Positions 5,309 through 8,147 of a stretch of 8,147 nt of DNA are shown here, in pieces. How positions within the stretch are numbered: the first letter of the stretch is position 1; the number at the start of each line of letters is the position of its first letter. The position numbers and the translations under genes were made by a program. Below the pieces are notes generated by a model. That model did not search any database. It saw only the letters and a list, made by a program, of their open reading frames with translations, and was not told the DNA's origin. This stretch comes from Kineosporiaceae bacterium (GTDB lineage: Bacteria > Actinomycetota > Actinomycetes > Actinomycetales > Angustibacteraceae), in contig DAIETC010000120.1 of the NCBI GenBank assembly GCA_027345905.1, forward strand, positions 1-8,147, given 5' to 3'.

Positions 5309-7129
5309 GTGGCCACTCCACGACGCGGCGGCCGACCCGGCCGCAGCCTGATTGCGCTGCTGCTGGTCTTCGTCGCAGTGTTCGGCATCGTCGGGGCCAC
5401 GGCGCAGCTGCAGAAGGGCAAGAAGTGGACCCCCGAGCTGGGCTTGGACCTGCAAGGGGGCACCCAGATCGTGCTCCAACCGGTCGTCGCCGGCAGTAGC
5501 GGGGCGGTGACCGCCCAGACACTGCAGCAGTCCGTCGACATCATCCGTGCCCGGATCGACGGCAGCGGCGTCGGCGAGGCCGAGGTGACGACCGAGGGTG
5601 GGCAGAACATCGTCGTCGCGGTCCCGGGCACCATGGACCAACGCCAACGCGACCTGATCAAGCAGTCGTCCCAGCTGCGCTTTCGCGTCGTGCTCGTTGC
5701 GGGGGCCGGGGTGCCGACCCCCACCCCAGGCTCCACCGGTACGCCGAGCCCGGGCAGCAGCCCCACTGCCAGCGCCACCCCGAAGGCCAGCGCCACCCCG
5801 AAGGCGACCTCGGGCAAGGCCGCGACGCCGTCCACGTCGTCCGCCAAACGAGGGCTGCCCCAAGCGCTCCTGCAGGCCACCACGACGCCCACCCCCACGG
5901 CGAGCCCGACCCCGAACGCGCCCTCGCCGAAGCCGACCAACGCCAGTGACCTGTCGCAGATCACCCCGGCCCTGGAACAGGAGTTCGTCGCACTCGACTG
6001 CGCCAAGACCCGAGCGGTGCAGGGCAGCCGTGACGACCCGAACAAGCCACTGGTCACCTGCTCACAGGACAAGACCGAGAAGTACATCCTGGGCCCGGCG
6101 GAGGTGGTCGGCACCGACATCAAGGACGCCACCGCGGGCCTTCGCCAGCTGCCCGGCGGAGGCACGAGCAACGAGTGGGTGATCAACTTGTCCTTCAACG
6201 GCGAGGGCACCCGCAAGTTCCGGGACGTGACCGCCCGGATCACCTCGTTGCCGCCCCCGCGCAACCGCTTCGCGGTGGTACTGGACGGACTGGTGATCAC
6301 CGCGCCGCAGTCCAACGAGGTCATCCCGAACGGGCAGGCCGAGATCAGCGGCAACTTCACCCAAGCCAGTGCGCAGACCCTCGCCAACCAGCTGAAGTAC
6401 GGCGCACTACCCATCTCCTTCACCACCCAGACCGAGGACACGATCAGCCCGCTGCTCGGAGCAGAGCAGCTGCAGCGCGGACTGCTCGCGGGGCTGATCG
6501 GCTTGGTGCTGGTGGTGCTGTACTCGATCCTGCAGTACCGCGGGCTGGCTCTGGTGAGCATCGCCTCGTTGCTGGTGGCCGGGGCGCTGACGTACGGGAT
6601 GGTCGTGCTGCTGGGGCAGAGCCAAGGGTTCCGGCTCAGCCTGGCCGGTGTCACCGGCCTGATCGTCTCGATCGGCATCACGGCGGACTCGTTCATCGTG
6701 TTCTTCGAGCGAGTACGCGACGAGGTGCGCGATGGTCGGTCCCTGCGGGCGGCCGTCGAAGGTGGCTGGAACCGCGCCCGGCGGACCATCCTGGCCGCCG
6801 ACGGCATTAACCTGCTCGCCGCCAGCGTCCTGTACCTGCTGGCCTCGGGCGGGGTGCGCGGGTTCGCCTACACCCTGGGCCTGACGACGGTCATCGACGT
6901 CGTCGTCGTGTTCCTGTTCACCTACCCGATGCTGGCGCTCATGGCTCGCTCGCGCTTCTTCGGCGGCGGCCACCGGTGGTCTGGGCTGGACCCGCAGCGG
7001 CTCGGGGCCCCGGCCAAGGTCGGCCTCAAGGCCAACCTGGGCACGATCGCCGGACGCCGGGCCGCGGCCACCGGCTCGAGCGCTGCGCCGGCCCCCTCGG
7101 CGGGCTCGGCCCCGGGGCAGCTGTCATGA
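5309..7129 (+). CDS. secD: SecD, proton-driven protein-export membrane subunit
   Basis: SecD works with SecF in the cytoplasmic membrane, using the proton gradient to pull exported proteins outward after SecA. The 606-residue protein has a first membrane helix at about 13-32, then the large extracytoplasmic P1 domain beginning with LGLDLQGGTQIVL (45-57). Five more helices lie between about 389 and 545. The segment VSIGITADSFIVFFERVRDE (453-472) carries Asp460, aligned by motif with the conserved proton-path aspartate of the family. Odd features are a Thr/Pro/Ala-rich insertion (about 132-215) and only two cysteines (231 and 251), both outside the membrane. GTG 5309 starts one base after the yajC stop, with no strong ribosome binding site, so coupling to yajC is likely. 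The C-terminal 25 residues are Ala/Ser/Pro-rich. It overlaps secF by ATGA. Confidence 0.96.
   Translation: MATPRRGGRPGRSLIALLLVFVAVFGIVGATAQLQKGKKWTPELGLDLQGGTQIVLQPVVAGSSGAVTAQTLQQSVDIIRARIDGSGVGEAEVTTEGGQNIVVAVPGTMDQRQRDLIKQSSQLRFRVVLVAGAGVPTPTPGSTGTPSPGSSPTASATPKASATPKATSGKAATPSTSSAKRGLPQALLQATTTPTPTASPTPNAPSPKPTNASDLSQITPALEQEFVALDCAKTRAVQGSRDDPNKPLVTCSQDKTEKYILGPAEVVGTDIKDATAGLRQLPGGGTSNEWVINLSFNGEGTRKFRDVTARITSLPPPRNRFAVVLDGLVITAPQSNEVIPNGQAEISGNFTQASAQTLANQLKYGALPISFTTQTEDTISPLLGAEQLQRGLLAGLIGLVLVVLYSILQYRGLALVSIASLLVAGALTYGMVVLLGQSQGFRLSLAGVTGLIVSIGITADSFIVFFERVRDEVRDGRSLRAAVEGGWNRARRTILAADGINLLAASVLYLLASGGVRGFAYTLGLTTVIDVVVVFLFTYPMLALMARSRFFGGGHRWSGLDPQRLGAPAKVGLKANLGTIAGRRAAATGSSAAPAPSAGSAPGQLS
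5768..5803 (+). repeat. 18-bp tandem repeat inside secD, two copies
   Basis: Two identical in-frame 18-base units (5768-5785 and 5786-5803) encode ASATPK twice (residues 154-165). They lie in the middle of the low-complexity insertion of the P1 domain, where copy number could change without breaking the frame. Confidence 0.85.
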
Positions 7130-8147
7130 GCCGCTTCTCGTCCATGGGCAACCGGCTGTACAGCGGTGAGACCTCCCTGGACATCGTCGGGCGCCAGCGC
7201 AGGTGGTATGCCCTCTCGGCCGTGATCCTGCTGATCTCAGTCGGGGCGCTGCTGACGCGGCATCTGACGCTGGGTCTGGAGTTCACCGGCGGCTCCGAGC
7301 TTCGGGTCACGGCGGCCCGGACCACCTCGGACCTGGTCGGCGCGCGGGCGGTGACCGCCGTCGTCCCTGGCGCGCAGCCGCGGGTGGCCAAGATCGGCAC
7401 CGACTCGGTGCGCGTGCAGATCGACAAGCTGACCGACACCCAGACCAGCCAGGTCCGTGCCAGCCTCGCCAAGGCCTACGGCGTCCCACTCGCCAACGTC
7501 ACGGCGTCCTTCATCGGGCCGTCCTGGGGCCAGAGTGTCTCGCAGAAGGCGCTGACCGGGCTGCTGGTCTTCCTCGTCCTGGTCTCTCTCGTGATCGCCG
7601 CCTACTTTCGCACCTGGACCATGGCCCTGGCCGCGATCGTGGCGCTGCTGCACGACCTGCTGATCACGGTGGGTGTCTATGCCCTGCTCGGTTTCGAGGT
7701 GACGCCCGCCTCGGTCATCGGGTTCCTCACCATCCTTGGCTACTCCCTGTACGACACGGTGGTGGTCTTCGACAAGGTGCGGGAGAACACCGCGCACATC
7801 ACCGCCCAGACCAGGCTGACCTACTCTGCCGCGGCCAACCTCGCGCTCAACCAGACGCTGGTTCGTTCGATCAACACCTCGGTGGTGGCTCTGCTGCCGA
7901 TCGGGTCGATCCTGTTCATCGGGGCCCTGCTGCTGGGTGCGGGCACGTTGAAGGACCTCTCGCTCGCCCTGTTCGTCGGTGTGGCCGCCGGAACCTACTC
8001 TTCGGTCTTCATCGCCACCCCGCTGCTGGCCGACCTTCGCGAACGCGAACCCCAGATGCGAGCCCTGGCCAAGCGGGTGCGGGCGCGTTCGGCAGCACCC
8101 GCAGCGCTCGCACCGGGCGCTGCACGCGCCAGTGCGGGCACAGCGGT
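7126..8147 (+). CDS. secF: SecF, protein-export membrane subunit (3' end beyond window)
   Basis: SecF pairs with SecD as a 12-helix proton-driven RND-type export motor. The visible 340 codons cover the expected core. The first helix is at about 28-45, and LGLEFTGGSELRV at 49-61 opens the small periplasmic domain. Helices 2-6 fall between about 143 and 305, with signatures ILGYSLYDTVVVFDKVRE (203-220) and LVRSINTS (245-252). Arg247 and Asp210 sit in the conserved transmembrane motifs linked to proton flow in this family. After the last helix comes a basic segment (305-321) and an Ala-rich tail that is still open at the window edge; little beyond this tail is probably missing. ATG 7126 overlaps the secD stop as ATGA, so translation is likely coupled. 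Confidence 0.96.
   Translation, partial: MSRFSSMGNRLYSGETSLDIVGRQRRWYALSAVILLISVGALLTRHLTLGLEFTGGSELRVTAARTTSDLVGARAVTAVVPGAQPRVAKIGTDSVRVQIDKLTDTQTSQVRASLAKAYGVPLANVTASFIGPSWGQSVSQKALTGLLVFLVLVSLVIAAYFRTWTMALAAIVALLHDLLITVGVYALLGFEVTPASVIGFLTILGYSLYDTVVVFDKVRENTAHITAQTRLTYSAAANLALNQTLVRSINTSVVALLPIGSILFIGALLLGAGTLKDLSLALFVGVAAGTYSSVFIATPLLADLREREPQMRALAKRVRARSAAPAALAPGAARASAGTA

Noticed and set aside
4806..5351. Plus-strand open frame across the ruvB-yajC gap and yajC
   Set aside because: It runs out of frame through yajC, has no ribosome binding site, and its translation is repeat-driven low complexity.
5107..6807. Minus-strand open frame of 566 codons opposite yajC and secD
   Set aside because: Antisense to well-supported secD; no recognisable domain.

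Overview
The window is high-GC DNA with strong G/C preference at third codon positions, several GTG starts, short 4-base overlaps between genes, and a LexA site of the actinobacterial type. Together with the gene order pdxT-yebC-ruvC-ruvA-ruvB-yajC-secD-secF, this points to a chromosomal housekeeping region of an Actinomycetota bacterium. I cannot name the genus from the sequence. I see no mobile element, CRISPR array, tRNA or rRNA.

Layout. On the minus strand at the left edge lie the start of an Mrp/ApbC-type iron-sulfur carrier ATPase (cut by the window edge) and, just upstream of it with a 7-base overlap, a small gene of unknown function. A divergent intergenic region of about 140 bases separates these from the plus-strand genes. 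First comes pdxT (glutaminase subunit of PLP synthase), apparently leaderless, which overlaps yebC by ATGA. A perfect 23-bp inverted repeat directly after yebC probably ends that transcript. Then a -10-like hexamer and a textbook actinobacterial SOS box precede ruvC, ruvA and ruvB, which overlap each other by 4 bases and encode the complete RuvABC Holliday-junction machine. A 275-base gap follows, holding two families of short tandem repeats, a good sigma-A-type promoter and a roughly 107-base leader. It leads into yajC-secD-secF, the accessory membrane module of the Sec translocon; secF runs off the right edge.

Functionally there are three plus-strand units: vitamin B6 synthesis plus the translation/regulatory factor YebC; SOS-inducible recombination (RuvC resolvase, RuvA junction binder, RuvB motor); and protein export (YajC-SecD-SecF). 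No novel multi-gene system is visible. The points worth a second look are small: a clamp-binding-like peptide and a repeat-bearing N-terminal extension in RuvB, a tandem duplication across the ruvB stop codon, the perfect hairpin after yebC, a Thr/Pro-rich insertion and a lone cysteine pair in SecD, and the unknown small protein coupled to Mrp.
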